A stretch of 64,000 nucleotides of DNA from Burkholderia sp. SRS-W-2-2016 (lineage in GTDB: Bacteria; Pseudomonadota; Gammaproteobacteria; Burkholderiales; Burkholderiaceae). The position numbers and the translations under genes were made by a program. The stretch covers positions 34,548-98,547 of the forward strand of contig NZ_MSDV01000056.1 in assembly GCF_001931485.1 (NCBI RefSeq), given 5' to 3'. Shown piece by piece: positions 1 through 9,193 of this stretch (positions are counted from its first letter, which is position 1; every line of letters starts with the position of its first letter). The notes under the pieces are model-generated. The model ran no database searches. It was given only the letters and a program-made list of their open reading frames with translations, and was not told the DNA's origin.

Positions 1-1359
1 CTGCATACGCTGAACCCGCGGCTGCACGTCGATCAGCTGGCGTACATCATCGAGCACGCGCAGGATCGCGTGGTGTTCTTCGATATGACGTTTCTGCCGC
101 TGATCGAAAGCGTCGCGCCGCTGGTGAGGAGCCCGAAGGTATTCGTCGCGATGACCGATCGCGCGAACATGCCGCAGGAGTCGAGTCTGGCCGATCGTCT
201 GCTGTGCTACGAAGACCTGATCAATCTGCACGACGACGCGTTCGAATGGCCGCAAGTCGACGAGAACAGCGCTTCTTCGCTGTGCTACACGTCGGGCACC
301 ACCGGCAATCCGAAGGGCGTGCTGTATAGCCACCGTTCGACGGTGCTGCATACCTACGCGGCGGCGCTGCCCGATGCGATGAACTGTTCCGCGCGCGACG
401 CGATCCTGCCGGTCGTGCCGATGTTCCATGTGAACGCATGGGGCCTGCCGTATATCGCCTGCATGGTCGGCGCGAAGCTGGTGTTTCCGGGTCCCGCGCT
501 CGACGGCAAGTCGCTGTACGAACTGATCGAGGAAGAGCAGGTGACGATGTCGGCCGGCGTGCCGACCGTCTGGCAAGGGCTGCTCGCGCACGTCGATGCG
601 CTCGGCGCGACGTTCTCGTCGATGCGGCGAACGGTGATCGGCGGCGCGGCCTGTTCGACCGCGATGACCGAAGCGTTCCAGAACTGTCATCGGGTCGAAG
701 TGCTGCACGCATGGGGGATGACCGAGCTGAGCCCGATCGGCACGATCTGCAGCTTCAAGGGATATCAGCAGTCGTTGCCGATGCCGCAGCAACTGGAGGT
801 GCAGGCGAAGCAGGGCCGCTCGCTGTATGGGATCGATATGAAAGTGGTCGGCCCGCAAGGCGAAGAATTGCCGTGGGACGGCAAGAGCGCCGGCGATCTG
901 ATGGTGCGCGGTCACTGGGTCACGCAGCAGTACTTCGCGAGCGACGACGCGTCGCCGCTGTGCGACGGCTGGTTCCCGACCGGCGACATCGCGACGATCG
1001 ACGCGTACGGCTTCATGCAGATCACCGATCGCAGCAAGGACGTGATCAAGTCGGGCGGCGAATGGATCAGCTCGTCGGCGATCGAGAACGTCGCGTATCT
1101 GCATCCGGACGTCAGCACCGCGGTGTGCATTGCCGCGCGGCATCCGAAGTGGGACGAACGGCCGTTGCTGCTGGTGGTGAAAAAGCCGGACAGCACGCTC
1201 GCCAGCGACGAACTGCTCGCGTACTTCGACGGCCGGGTGGCGCGCTGGTGGACGCCCGATGCGGTGGTGTTCGTCGATTCGGTGCCGATCGGCGCAACCG
1301 GCAAGGTGCTGAAGAACCAGTTGCGGGACCGGTTCGGCAGCTACTACCTGACGGTTTGA
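1..1359 (+). CDS. AMP-forming fatty-acyl-CoA ligase, 5' end outside the window
   Basis: The frame is open from base 1, so the true start lies upstream and about 452 residues are visible of a family that usually has about 540. The ATP-binding signature YTSGTTGNPKG is at 286-318, an acidic GWFPTGD motif lies near 967-990, and the C-terminal GATGKVLKNQ lysine motif near 1294 is the residue that catalyses adenylation. The enzyme should activate a carboxylic acid to its acyl-AMP and then the CoA thioester in the cytoplasm. The sequence resembles the medium/long-chain and 3-methylmercaptopropionyl-CoA ligase branch (DmdB/AlkK type). The chain length of the substrate cannot be read from the sequence. 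Confidence 0.9.
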   Translation: MHTLNPRLHVDQLAYIIEHAQDRVVFFDMTFLPLIESVAPLVRSPKVFVAMTDRANMPQESSLADRLLCYEDLINLHDDAFEWPQVDENSASSLCYTSGTTGNPKGVLYSHRSTVLHTYAAALPDAMNCSARDAILPVVPMFHVNAWGLPYIACMVGAKLVFPGPALDGKSLYELIEEEQVTMSAGVPTVWQGLLAHVDALGATFSSMRRTVIGGAACSTAMTEAFQNCHRVEVLHAWGMTELSPIGTICSFKGYQQSLPMPQQLEVQAKQGRSLYGIDMKVVGPQGEELPWDGKSAGDLMVRGHWVTQQYFASDDASPLCDGWFPTGDIATIDAYGFMQITDRSKDVIKSGGEWISSSAIENVAYLHPDVSTAVCIAARHPKWDERPLLLVVKKPDSTLASDELLAYFDGRVARWWTPDAVVFVDSVPIGATGKVLKNQLRDRFGSYYLTV

Positions 1360-1399
1360 TACGCAGCGCGCAGTCATAAGCAGGATCTTTTATTCGTGC

Positions 1400-1427
1400 A
1401 ACACGCCGGGCCCGGGTGCCCGGTGTT
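1400..1427 (+). terminator. Possible terminator hairpin after the acyl-CoA ligase
   Basis: An AACAC-CCGGGC arm pairs with GCCCGG-TGTT across a six-base loop, with one bulged G. It lies 41 bases after the ligase stop codon. The T run at 1452-1457 is too far away for a classical intrinsic terminator, so this could instead be a leader structure of the porin transcript. Confidence 0.4.
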
Positions 1428-1503
1428 CAGAACAACCAACCATTTTTTGTAAGCGACCACCAGACAGCGCATTGCGCGAACTCGGGTTTGCATTGGAGAC
1501 ACA

Positions 1504-2649
1504 ATGAAAATGAAGTCATGCTGCGTCATCGCGTTGGCGATGTTCGCGACGGCCGCGCAAGCGCAATCGTCCGTCACGCTTTACGGGGTGGTCGACACCG
1601 GATTTCTTTATCAGAGCACGTCGGCGGCGACGTTTCTGCCACACGCTCCGAATCTCGGCCACGTTTATCAGATGAAAGACGGCGGTATCTATTCGAGCTT
1701 CTGGGGTTTGAAGGGCAGCGAGGATATCGGCGGCGGCTACAAGATCAACTTCAAGCTGCAGGGCGCGTTCAACACGACCAACGGCAGGTTCGGTCTGTCC
1801 GACACGCCGGGCGTCACCGCGATCTTCAACCAGTTCGCGACCGTTGGCGTCTCCGGGCCGTTCGGTACGTTCGACGCGGGCCGGCAGATCGTGCCGATGA
1901 TCTACGCGATGGCCGAGACCGACGTGCGCGGCGCGCAGTACTTCGGCAGTATTCTGACCGCGTGGCTCGGTATCAACCAGGCGGCCGGCTGGCCGGGCAC
2001 CAGCACCAATGCGCCGATCGGCGCGCTGTATGACAGCAATGCGCTGGTCTATAACTCGCCGAAGTTCCATGGCGCGTCGCTCGCGCTGGAGTATGCGCCG
2101 GGCGGCACGGCCGGCCACTTCCAGGGCGGCACGCGCGAGTCGGCGGTGCTCAAGTATTCGAATTACGGGCTGAATCTGGCGGCGGTCTACTACAACGGCC
2201 ACGATACCAATCCGTACCCGCTGACATACCCGGCGGCGCCCGCAATACCGGCGACAGGCGTGAACAACAACCGCCTCGTCTATTTCGGCGCGATGTACAC
2301 GATTGCCGGCTTTTCGATCTCGGCGTCGTACGGGCAGGGCAAGAATCCGGCGCAAAGCAGCAACGCCGATTTCGAAATGATCTCGGGCGGCCTCGGCTAC
2401 CAGTTCAATCCGCGTTTCAAGGTCACGTCCGGGTACTACTACCTGAAAGACCGCAATCACTCGGCGAACCATTCGAGTGAAGTCGCGGTGGGCGCGGAGT
2501 ACAACCTGTCGCAACGAACCAAAGCGTATGCGCAGGTCGGCTATGTCGACAACAACGGAACCATGAACCAGACCATCGTGTATGGCGCGCCGGTCGCGCC
2601 CGGCACGTCCACTACCGCCGCGATGGTCGGCATCCGTCATAGCTTCTGA
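1504..2649 (+). CDS. Outer-membrane porin, Burkholderia OmpC/Porin_4 type
   Basis: This 381-residue protein starts with a Lys-rich n-region and hydrophobic core ending AAQAQ, a typical Sec signal peptide cleaved near residue 20. The mature protein opens with SSVTLYGVVD, the standard first beta strand of betaproteobacterial general porins, and it ends in Phe (GIRHSF), the signal read by the BAM assembly machinery. Length and pattern fit a 16-strand trimeric diffusion channel. A GGAGA ribosome-binding site sits just before the ATG. It is a paralogue of the minus-strand porin at 25501-26649. Solute preference cannot be deduced. Confidence 0.93.
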   Translation: MKMKSCCVIALAMFATAAQAQSSVTLYGVVDTGFLYQSTSAATFLPHAPNLGHVYQMKDGGIYSSFWGLKGSEDIGGGYKINFKLQGAFNTTNGRFGLSDTPGVTAIFNQFATVGVSGPFGTFDAGRQIVPMIYAMAETDVRGAQYFGSILTAWLGINQAAGWPGTSTNAPIGALYDSNALVYNSPKFHGASLALEYAPGGTAGHFQGGTRESAVLKYSNYGLNLAAVYYNGHDTNPYPLTYPAAPAIPATGVNNNRLVYFGAMYTIAGFSISASYGQGKNPAQSSNADFEMISGGLGYQFNPRFKVTSGYYYLKDRNHSANHSSEVAVGAEYNLSQRTKAYAQVGYVDNNGTMNQTIVYGAPVAPGTSTTAAMVGIRHSF

Positions 2650-2678
2650 TTACGTTAATAAGTTCAAAGGGATATTCG

Positions 2679-3050
2679 ATGAAAAAGATTCAGTTATACG
2701 TAGTAGTGGCGATTGCCACCTTGATCGCCGCCGTGTCTTTCGACACACGTGCGCAAAGCGGCCAGAGCTCTAGCGCGGGTTCCAGCAACGGGGCCGGCGC
2801 GAGCGCGCCGGTCAGCGGCAGGAAAGCCGACCGCGCGCTGCGGCGCGAGGTCTATGCGGCAATCGGCAAGCACAAGGAGATCGACGCTGGAAATATCAGC
2901 GTCCGCGCGAAAGGCGGTGCGGTGACGCTCACGGGCACGGTCACCGATACCGCTCAGATCAGTAGCGTGGCCGAAATTGCGAAGGGCGTTCCGGGCGTCA
3001 CTTCGGTCACGAACAAGCTGACCGTGAGCAAGCCGCTGGGCGGCATGTAA
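2679..3050 (+). CDS. Periplasmic BON-domain protein
   Basis: This 123-residue protein has a signal peptide (hydrophobic residues 5-20, cleavage near TRAQS), a Ser/Gly/Ala-rich linker to about residue 45, and one BON domain at about 48-118 with the typical pattern of an acidic helix, VRAKGGAVTLTGTV and a GVTSVTNKL strand. BON domains occur in OsmY-like proteins and bind phospholipid or envelope surfaces. It starts 29 bases after the porin stop, so the two may share a transcript and act together in envelope stress, but this is inferred from position only. Confidence 0.85.
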   Translation: MKKIQLYVVVAIATLIAAVSFDTRAQSGQSSSAGSSNGAGASAPVSGRKADRALRREVYAAIGKHKEIDAGNISVRAKGGAVTLTGTVTDTAQISSVAEIAKGVPGVTSVTNKLTVSKPLGGM

Positions 3051-3172
3051 CAGGCCGCGGGCGGATGCAGCAGTGTTGCATGCGCCCGCAACGCGGCGGC
3101 ATCAAGCGGGATTCCCATCGACCGGTTATTACGGCATCCTATGGGTCCACCGTCTACGAGGCCGCCGCTCCG

Positions 3173-3610
3173 ATGAATGCATCCGAACGTATCGACGAAC
3201 TGATAGCGGGAATCACCGACTGGCGCGGCGCGACCTTCGCGCGGATCCGCAAGTGCGTACTCGCGGCGGATCCGCAAATCATCGAAGAATGGAAGTGGAT
3301 GGGCAGCCCGGTCTGGTCGCGCGACGGCATGATCGCGGTCGCCAACGCGCATAAGGGCAAGGTGAAGCTGACCTTTGCGCACGGCGCGGGGCTGGCCGAT
3401 CCCGATGGCCTTTTTAACGCCGGCCTCGAAGGTAACGCGCGGCGCGCGATCGATTTTTTCGAGGACGACAAGGTCGACGAGCGCGCGCTAAAGGCACTAG
3501 TGCGCGCGGCGATCGACTATAACCAGAAGCATCTGAAGAAGAACGCGCGAGCCGCGCAACCGAAAGCTGAAAGTAAGAAAGCAGCCGGCGCGGCAAAGAG
3601 CGACGCATGA
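3173..3610 (+). CDS. DUF1801 / YdhG-like protein
   Basis: The protein has 145 residues from the ATG at 3173. An in-frame extension to 3065 exists but has no homologous look and runs through an intergenic-type stretch, so I chose MNASERID, with GAGG twelve bases upstream. The core contains the conserved IIEEWKWMGSPVWS region and a KLTFAHGAGL segment typical of DUF1801 (CyaY/YjbR-like fold), followed by an Ala/Lys-rich tail (about residues 115-145) that may contact nucleic acid or simply be disordered. The biochemical role of the family is not established. Confidence 0.8.
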   Translation: MNASERIDELIAGITDWRGATFARIRKCVLAADPQIIEEWKWMGSPVWSRDGMIAVANAHKGKVKLTFAHGAGLADPDGLFNAGLEGNARRAIDFFEDDKVDERALKALVRAAIDYNQKHLKKNARAAQPKAESKKAAGAAKSDA

Positions 3611-3729
3611 GGCGAGCGGGAAGCGAGCCTCAAACATGATCCGCATCGGGGGCGTTTCCAGGCCCCGCACACCCCGCAGTACCTCCCACCACGGCCCGCG
3701 CCCCGCGCCACAGGCCACTCCCGCAGCTT

Positions 3730-3747
3730 GATACCAGAACTGGTATC
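3730..3747. promoter_or_regulatory. 18-bp perfect palindromic operator candidate
   Basis: GATACCAG and CTGGTATC are exact reverse complements separated by AA. The right arm is shared with a second, looser TGGT-N9-ACCA dyad ending near 3757. The site is about 160 bases before the dehydratase start. The TGGT/ACCA half-sites resemble GntR-type operators. No matching regulator gene is adjacent. Confidence 0.55.
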
Positions 3748-3904
3748 GATATCACCAAAAATATGATTGGAAAGATATCGACCCGCTTCGTACACTTCAC
3801 CATCCCTCGAATCTGAGCGACTGCCTTGCGTCGTAGCGCCGCTCGCGCCGCTTCGGACTAACTGGCCGGTGATGGTGTCCCGGCACATGCATCAAGGACA
3901 TAGC

Positions 3905-5638
3905 ATGTCGGAAAAAAAGCGGAAATTGCGCTCGACCGAATGGTTCGGCACAGCTGACAAGAACGGCTTCATGTATCGAAGCTGGATGAAGAATCAGGGC
4001 ATTCCCGATCACGAATTCGACGGGCGCCCCGTGATCGGCATCTGCAACACGTGGTCCGAGTTGACGCCGTGCAACGCGCACTTTCGCAAGCTCGCCGAGC
4101 ACGTAAAGCGCGGCATTTACGAGGCGGGCGGTTTTCCGGTCGAGTTTCCGGTGTTCTCGAATGGCGAGTCGAACCTGCGGCCGACCGCAATGCTCACGCG
4201 CAATCTCGCGGCGATGGACGTCGAGGAAGCGATCCGCGGCAATCCGATCGACGCGGTCGTGCTGCTGACCGGTTGCGACAAGACCACGCCGGCGCTGCTG
4301 ATGGGCGCGGCGAGTTGCGACGTGCCGGCAATCGTCGTGACCGGCGGGCCGATGCTGAACGGCAAGCTCGACGGCAAGAACATCGGCTCCGGCACCGCGG
4401 TGTGGCAACTGCACGAATCGCTGAAGGCCGGCGAGATCGATCTGCATCAGTTCCTGTCGGCCGAAGCCGGCATGTCGCGCTCGGCGGGCACCTGCAACAC
4501 GATGGGCACCGCGTCGACGATGGCCTGCATGGCCGAAGCGCTCGGCACCTCGCTGCCGCACAACGCGGCGATTCCGGCGGTGGACTCGCGCCGTTACGTG
4601 CTCGCGCATATGTCAGGGATCCGAATCGTCCAGATGGCGCACGAGGATCTGAAGCTGTCGAAGATTCTGACGCGCGAAGCGTTCATGAACGCGATCCGCG
4701 CGAATGCCGCGATCGGCGGCTCGACCAATGCGGTGATCCATCTGAAGGCGATCGCCGGACGCATCGGCGTCGATCTGGAACTCGACGACTGGGTGCGCAT
4801 CGGCCGCGATACGCCGACGATCGTCGACCTGATGCCGTCGGGCCGCTTCCTGATGGAGGAGTTCTATTACGCGGGTGGTCTGCCGGCGGTGCTGCGCCGG
4901 CTCGGCGAAGCGAACCTGCTGCCGCATCCGGACGCGCTGACGGTCAACGGCAAGTCGCTGTGGGACAACGTGAAGGATGCGCCGAACACCAACGACGAAG
5001 TGATCCGTCCGCTCGACAAACCGCTGGTCGCCGATGGCGGCATTCGCGTGCTGCGCGGCAATCTCGCGCCGCGCGGCGCGGTGCTGAAACCGTCGGCGGC
5101 AACGCCCGAACTACTCAAGCATCGCGGTCGCGCGGTGGTGTTCGAGAACTTCGAGCACTACAAGTCGCGTATCAACGACGAAACGCTCGACGTCGATGCG
5201 AACTCGGTGCTCGTGATGAAGAACTGCGGGCCGAAGGGTTATCCGGGAATGGCCGAGGTCGGCAATATGGGCCTGCCGCCGAAAGTGCTGCGCGAGGGCG
5301 TGAAGGACATGGTGCGGATTTCGGATGCGCGGATGAGCGGTACCGCGTACGGCACGGTGGTGCTGCACGTGACGCCGGAAGCGGCAGACGGCGGCCCGCT
5401 CGCGGCGGTGCAGGACGGCGACTGGATCGAACTCGATTGCGACGCCGGCACGCTGCATCTCGACATCAGCGACGAGGAACTGGCTCGCCGTCTCGAACGG
5501 CACGAGCCGCCGGCGCCGCCGGAGGGCGGCGGTTATCGGCGCCTGTATATCGATCACGTATTGCAGGCCGACGAAGGTTGCGACCTCGATTTTCTGGTCG
5601 GCTGCCGGGGCTCCGAGGTGCCGCGCCATTCGCATTGA
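3905..5638 (+). CDS. IlvD/Edd-family sugar-acid dehydratase, probably L-arabinonate dehydratase type
   Basis: The start at 3905 is fixed by AAGGA six bases upstream; a longer frame to 3767 has no such support. The 577-residue product opens with the RKLRSTEWFG segment typical of pentonate dehydratases in this family rather than biosynthetic IlvD. Iron-sulfur cluster cysteines occur in ICNTWSE, LLTGCDKTTPA and AGTCNTMGTAST, and the C-terminal half has MKNCGPKGYPGM and SDARMSGTAYG, which bind metal and substrate. It should remove water from an aldonic acid to give a 2-keto-3-deoxy acid in the cytoplasm. No other pentose-pathway gene is beside it. Arabonate, xylonate or another aldonate are all possible substrates. 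Confidence 0.85.
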   Translation: MSEKKRKLRSTEWFGTADKNGFMYRSWMKNQGIPDHEFDGRPVIGICNTWSELTPCNAHFRKLAEHVKRGIYEAGGFPVEFPVFSNGESNLRPTAMLTRNLAAMDVEEAIRGNPIDAVVLLTGCDKTTPALLMGAASCDVPAIVVTGGPMLNGKLDGKNIGSGTAVWQLHESLKAGEIDLHQFLSAEAGMSRSAGTCNTMGTASTMACMAEALGTSLPHNAAIPAVDSRRYVLAHMSGIRIVQMAHEDLKLSKILTREAFMNAIRANAAIGGSTNAVIHLKAIAGRIGVDLELDDWVRIGRDTPTIVDLMPSGRFLMEEFYYAGGLPAVLRRLGEANLLPHPDALTVNGKSLWDNVKDAPNTNDEVIRPLDKPLVADGGIRVLRGNLAPRGAVLKPSAATPELLKHRGRAVVFENFEHYKSRINDETLDVDANSVLVMKNCGPKGYPGMAEVGNMGLPPKVLREGVKDMVRISDARMSGTAYGTVVLHVTPEAADGGPLAAVQDGDWIELDCDAGTLHLDISDEELARRLERHEPPAPPEGGGYRRLYIDHVLQADEGCDLDFLVGCRGSEVPRHSH

Positions 5639-5671
5639 GATGCGTTGACGGTTCTTCTCATCTTTTCTGAC

Positions 5672-5690
5672 CGGCGCTTTTCGAGCGCCG
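5672..5690 (+). terminator. Hairpin downstream of the dehydratase
   Basis: CGGCGCT pairs with AGCGCCG around a TTTCG loop, followed by the pyrimidine-rich CTTCTATTTG. It is 33 bases after the stop codon, where an intrinsic terminator is expected, although the T tract is imperfect. Confidence 0.55.
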
Positions 5691-5834
5691 CTTCTATTTG
5701 CTCAAGTCGCGTGACGCCGTTGCCGTAAACCGGCATTGCGGGGTCACGTGTTTGCCGCTCGCACGCTAAGCGTCGCTGCGCGGCAGTCGCCGTCGAACTC
5801 GAACAATAACGATACGAGAGAGAAGAGGCCCGAC

Positions 5835-7271
5835 ATGAGAGCGAGCGACGAGCTATTGCGGGCGATCTATCAGCGCGGGGACCGGCTGATGATCGGCGTG
5901 GTGTGGATGCTGTTCGGCGTGTCGTGTGCGCTCGCCAGCCGCTATTACACGTGGCCGGCGGTGCGCATGATCGGCCTGCCGGTCGCGCTGATTGCTTCGG
6001 TGCTGGTGTGGCGCTGGTCCGGCGCACTCGTCACGCGGCTGTTTCTCGCCGCGAGCCTGATGACGTTTGCCGCGCTGCAGATTCATCAGGTGCATGGCGT
6101 GACCGAGCTGCACTTCGGGGTGTTCGTGCTGATGTCGTTTCTGCTCGCGTATCGCGACTGGCGACCGATCGCGTGCGCGGCCGTGGTGATCGCGCTGCAC
6201 CATCTGAGCTTCAACTATCTGCAGATCGCCGGACTCGGCGTTTATTGCTTCACCGAACCGTCGCTCGTCACGGTGCTCGCGCACGCGATTTACGTCGTGG
6301 TGCAGGCGGCGCTGCTGATTTACATCGCGCTCCACATGCGGGCCGATGCGCGGACCGGCGGCGAACTGACGCTACTCGGCGAAGGGCTCGCGCGCGAGGC
6401 CGGCAAGTTCGATCTGCGCCATACGCAGATGCCGTTGCAGGGCGCGAGCAGCCGCGCGTTCAAGGGCACGCTCGATGCGATTCATCACGCGCTGCGCGAA
6501 ATCACGCGGACTACCGCGCAAATGGCGGCGTCGTCCGAGCACATTGCCAGCGGCAATCAGATGCTGCTCGAACAGATCTCCGCGCAAGCCGACGAACTGA
6601 AAGCGACCGATGCGGCGATGGCCGATATCGCGCGCAATATCCGTGAGAGCGCGGCACAGGCGGCGTCAGCGAATGCGTTGTCGCGGCAAACCTCGGTGGT
6701 GGTGCGGGAAAGCGGCGCGGCGGTCGGCGAGCTGGTCGGCACGATGAGCGAGATCGACACCGCGGTGCAGCGGATGGGCGACATGATCGCGACGATCGAG
6801 GGGATTGCGTTTCAGACGAACATTCTTGCGCTGAATGCGGCGGTTGAAGCGGCACGCGCTGGTAATGAAGGACGTGGCTTTGCTGTGGTGGCGGGGGAGG
6901 TGCGCACGCTCGCTCAGCGCAGCGCGAATGCCGCGCGCGAGATACGCCAGCTGATTGCGGATTCGCTGCAACGTGTCGAACGCGGGTCGGTGCTCGCGAC
7001 GCGTGCGGGTGACACGATGCAACGGGTCGTTGGGCATGTTGAAGAGGTGGTGGGGTTGATCGAACAGATCAGCGCGGTTAGTGATGCGCAGAGTCGTGAT
7101 GTTGATCGGTTTAGTGAAGGGGTGGAGCGGATCGATGCGGCGCTGGCTGGGAATGTGGGGAATGTGAAGGGGGTGGCGTCGGCGTCGGGGGATTTGCGGG
7201 AGCAGGCGAGGACTTTGGTGGGGGCTATGGCGGTGTTTGTTGTTGAGGGGGAGGGGGGCGGTAAGGGGTGA
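5835..7271 (+). CDS. Methyl-accepting chemotaxis protein with a membrane-only sensor region
   Basis: The ATG at 5835 follows AGAGG and gives 478 residues. The first about 200 residues contain five or six hydrophobic segments with short connecting loops and no periplasmic ligand-binding domain. A short linker follows, then a cytoplasmic signalling domain whose hairpin tip reads IAFQTNILALNAAVEAARAG near residues 325-345, the CheA/CheW contact region. The protein should modulate the CheA kinase from the inner membrane, sensing a signal within or near the membrane. No che gene is nearby. The last about 130 bases of the gene are very G-rich and encode a low-complexity GEGGGKG tail. Confidence 0.9.
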   Translation: MRASDELLRAIYQRGDRLMIGVVWMLFGVSCALASRYYTWPAVRMIGLPVALIASVLVWRWSGALVTRLFLAASLMTFAALQIHQVHGVTELHFGVFVLMSFLLAYRDWRPIACAAVVIALHHLSFNYLQIAGLGVYCFTEPSLVTVLAHAIYVVVQAALLIYIALHMRADARTGGELTLLGEGLAREAGKFDLRHTQMPLQGASSRAFKGTLDAIHHALREITRTTAQMAASSEHIASGNQMLLEQISAQADELKATDAAMADIARNIRESAAQAASANALSRQTSVVVRESGAAVGELVGTMSEIDTAVQRMGDMIATIEGIAFQTNILALNAAVEAARAGNEGRGFAVVAGEVRTLAQRSANAAREIRQLIADSLQRVERGSVLATRAGDTMQRVVGHVEEVVGLIEQISAVSDAQSRDVDRFSEGVERIDAALAGNVGNVKGVASASGDLREQARTLVGAMAVFVVEGEGGGKG

Positions 7272-7490
7272 GGTGTTGGCGGAATTGGTGCGAGGGCAAT
7301 GCGATACGTGGACTAGCGTCGGGATTATCTGACTGCCTTGATGTGCATAAGCTGGAGACAGCACGACTTGGTCGGATAGACGATGTCAGATTGGCTGTCT
7401 TGGTGCGGCCATATACGGCCGGTCGACTTCGCAGTGAAGATCGTCGACAATTTCCCCTTTATTGCGCTGATCACGAAGCAGGAGGACGAA

Positions 7491-8027
7491 TTGTCAATTG
7501 TCGGAGTCATGGGTTCGGGCAAAGCAGAATGGCCAGATTTCTCGATACCGCTCGGAAGATGGATTGCCGATCGTGGATTCGACTTGCTCACTGGAGCAGG
7601 CCTCGGCGTAATGCTCGCAACCGCACGCGCGTTCTCGACCAGAGACGGGCGCACCGGCCGTTCCATTGGAATTGTGCCAAGTGAAGTGCATTCCACATTG
7701 GGCTTCGCACCGATCTCCGGTTATCCCAATCCATATATCGATTTGCCGATCCTGACACCGCTGCCGCGCAAACAGGCTGATGCGCCGGATGATGCTCTGA
7801 ATCGAAACTATGTCAACGTGCTGACGAGCGATGTGGTGATCGCACTGCCAGGTAGTCAAGGCACCCTCGATGAAATTCGGCTGGCGACACGCTTTTCAAA
7901 ACCGCTGATCTGCGTCGGTCCAATGGACGCCTTTGGTAGCGTACCGGATGGCACGAAAATCGTTTCTGAACTCACAGCGGTGTACGCATTCGTGCTCGCA
8001 CAAATCGCAGCGTCTGCGAGACTCTGA
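7491..8027 (+). CDS. LOG/SLOG-fold nucleotide-binding protein (TIGR00725-like)
   Basis: I place the start at the TTG at 7491 because AGGAGG lies exactly five bases upstream and the product then begins SIVGVMGSG, the usual opening Rossmann strand of the family. An ATG at 7383 would add 36 residues with no ribosome-binding site. The 178-residue protein has a glycine-rich GAGLGVMLATARAF segment and the signature PGSQGTLDEI, a variant of PGGxGTxxE found in LOG (lysine decarboxylase-like) and molybdenum-cofactor-carrier-like proteins. It probably binds a nucleotide or a nucleoside phosphate. No substrate can be assigned from the neighbours. Confidence 0.75.
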   Translation: MSIVGVMGSGKAEWPDFSIPLGRWIADRGFDLLTGAGLGVMLATARAFSTRDGRTGRSIGIVPSEVHSTLGFAPISGYPNPYIDLPILTPLPRKQADAPDDALNRNYVNVLTSDVVIALPGSQGTLDEIRLATRFSKPLICVGPMDAFGSVPDGTKIVSELTAVYAFVLAQIAASARL

Positions 8028-8185
8028 CGAGTCGATCGGCGCAGTTCACGACGGCAATCTCGACCGGCTGTGCCAAGCCCAGGAAGAGACAGTGGCGGCA
8101 ACATCAGATCGCTCGAAAGCGAGCGATCGAATCCAGTCAAGCGGAATTTCCCCTTTGGGCGAGGACGACCGGGAAGGCCTGTCGT

Positions 8186-9115
8186 TCAATCCTCCAAGGT
8201 TGCTTGTAGTTTTGCGACAAGCCCGGGGGTTTTGCCAATCAGATCGACAACCAGATCGGCGATTAACCGGACACGGGGTGAACGCCTGACGTCCGGATGC
8301 ATCACGAGCCACAGTTGGCGAACAGTTGAACAAGTGTGATCTGGTATCAGGCAAAGCGCTGGGTCGTTCGCCGCAAGAAAACACGGAAGCGCTGCAACCC
8401 CTAACCCTGCTCGAGCTGCGTGAAGTAGTGCGGCCAGGTCGTTGCTTCGGAAGGCAAAGCGACGGTCGGCGGCAATCTGATTAAGCCAGCGCTGTTGCGG
8501 CACCTGGCTGAGATTCTCGTCATAGCCCAGAAACTCCCATTCCGACTGTGGTCGCTCCGCATACCCATTGGCAGCGTAAGCGCCATAGCCCATCTCACCG
8601 ATGCATCGCGTCGCCAGGCCTGGAGCAGTTGGCCTTGACAAGCGAATTGCCAGATCCGCCTCACCGCGAGCAAGGTTTGCGTCACGTGTTTCGCCGATTA
8701 CTTCAAGATCGATGTTCATCCATTGCGATCGTATCGCAGCCAGACCTGGCACCAGAAGATGGCTCGCCAATACAGGAGGCGCCGAGATACGGACCGTACC
8801 CTTCAACGACGATACGCCTGCGGCCGCTCGGCAAAAAGCTTGTGCTTCGTGATCGAGGCGCGTCGCCAGCTTCGCCAATGCCTCACCCTCAGGTGTAAGC
8901 GCCCAGCCCTTCGGCAAGCGATCAAACAGTCTAACCGCCAAAGACTGCTCCAATGCGTCGACCCGCCGGGCAACGGTCGAATGCTCGACTGATAGCTTGC
9001 GTGCTGCCCCGGAAAGACTTCCCACACGCGCCAGTTCGAAGAAATACCGGATGTCGTCCCAATGCAGAGGCGGGTTTTCCAGCGGCGCTTTGCCTGTGTT
9101 TTTTTGCACACTCAT
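8186..9115 (-). CDS. LysR-family transcriptional regulator
   Basis: This 309-residue protein has a winged helix-turn-helix at about residues 18-78 (FFELARVGSLSGAARKLSVE) and a LysR effector-binding region from about 105 onward, including ISAPPVLASHLL. It is transcribed away from the quinone oxidoreductase, 78 bases apart, the classic arrangement in which the regulator controls the divergent gene. The intergenic segment holds AT-rich T-N11-A-like half-sites around 9125-9165. The inducer is unknown. Confidence 0.9.
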   Translation of the reverse strand: MSVQKNTGKAPLENPPLHWDDIRYFFELARVGSLSGAARKLSVEHSTVARRVDALEQSLAVRLFDRLPKGWALTPEGEALAKLATRLDHEAQAFCRAAAGVSSLKGTVRISAPPVLASHLLVPGLAAIRSQWMNIDLEVIGETRDANLARGEADLAIRLSRPTAPGLATRCIGEMGYGAYAANGYAERPQSEWEFLGYDENLSQVPQQRWLNQIAADRRFAFRSNDLAALLHAARAGLGVAALPCFLAANDPALCLIPDHTCSTVRQLWLVMHPDVRRSPRVRLIADLVVDLIGKTPGLVAKLQATLED

Positions 9116-9193
9116 TGATGATTTATCTGGAATTGTTCAGGAAAATTTCCCAGTGCAACATCAGCTTGCCAGATCAATCACCAGGAGAACAGC

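Noticed and set aside
3065..3172. Upstream extension of the DUF1801 gene
   Set aside because: Its 36 residues have no family resemblance and lack a ribosome-binding site.
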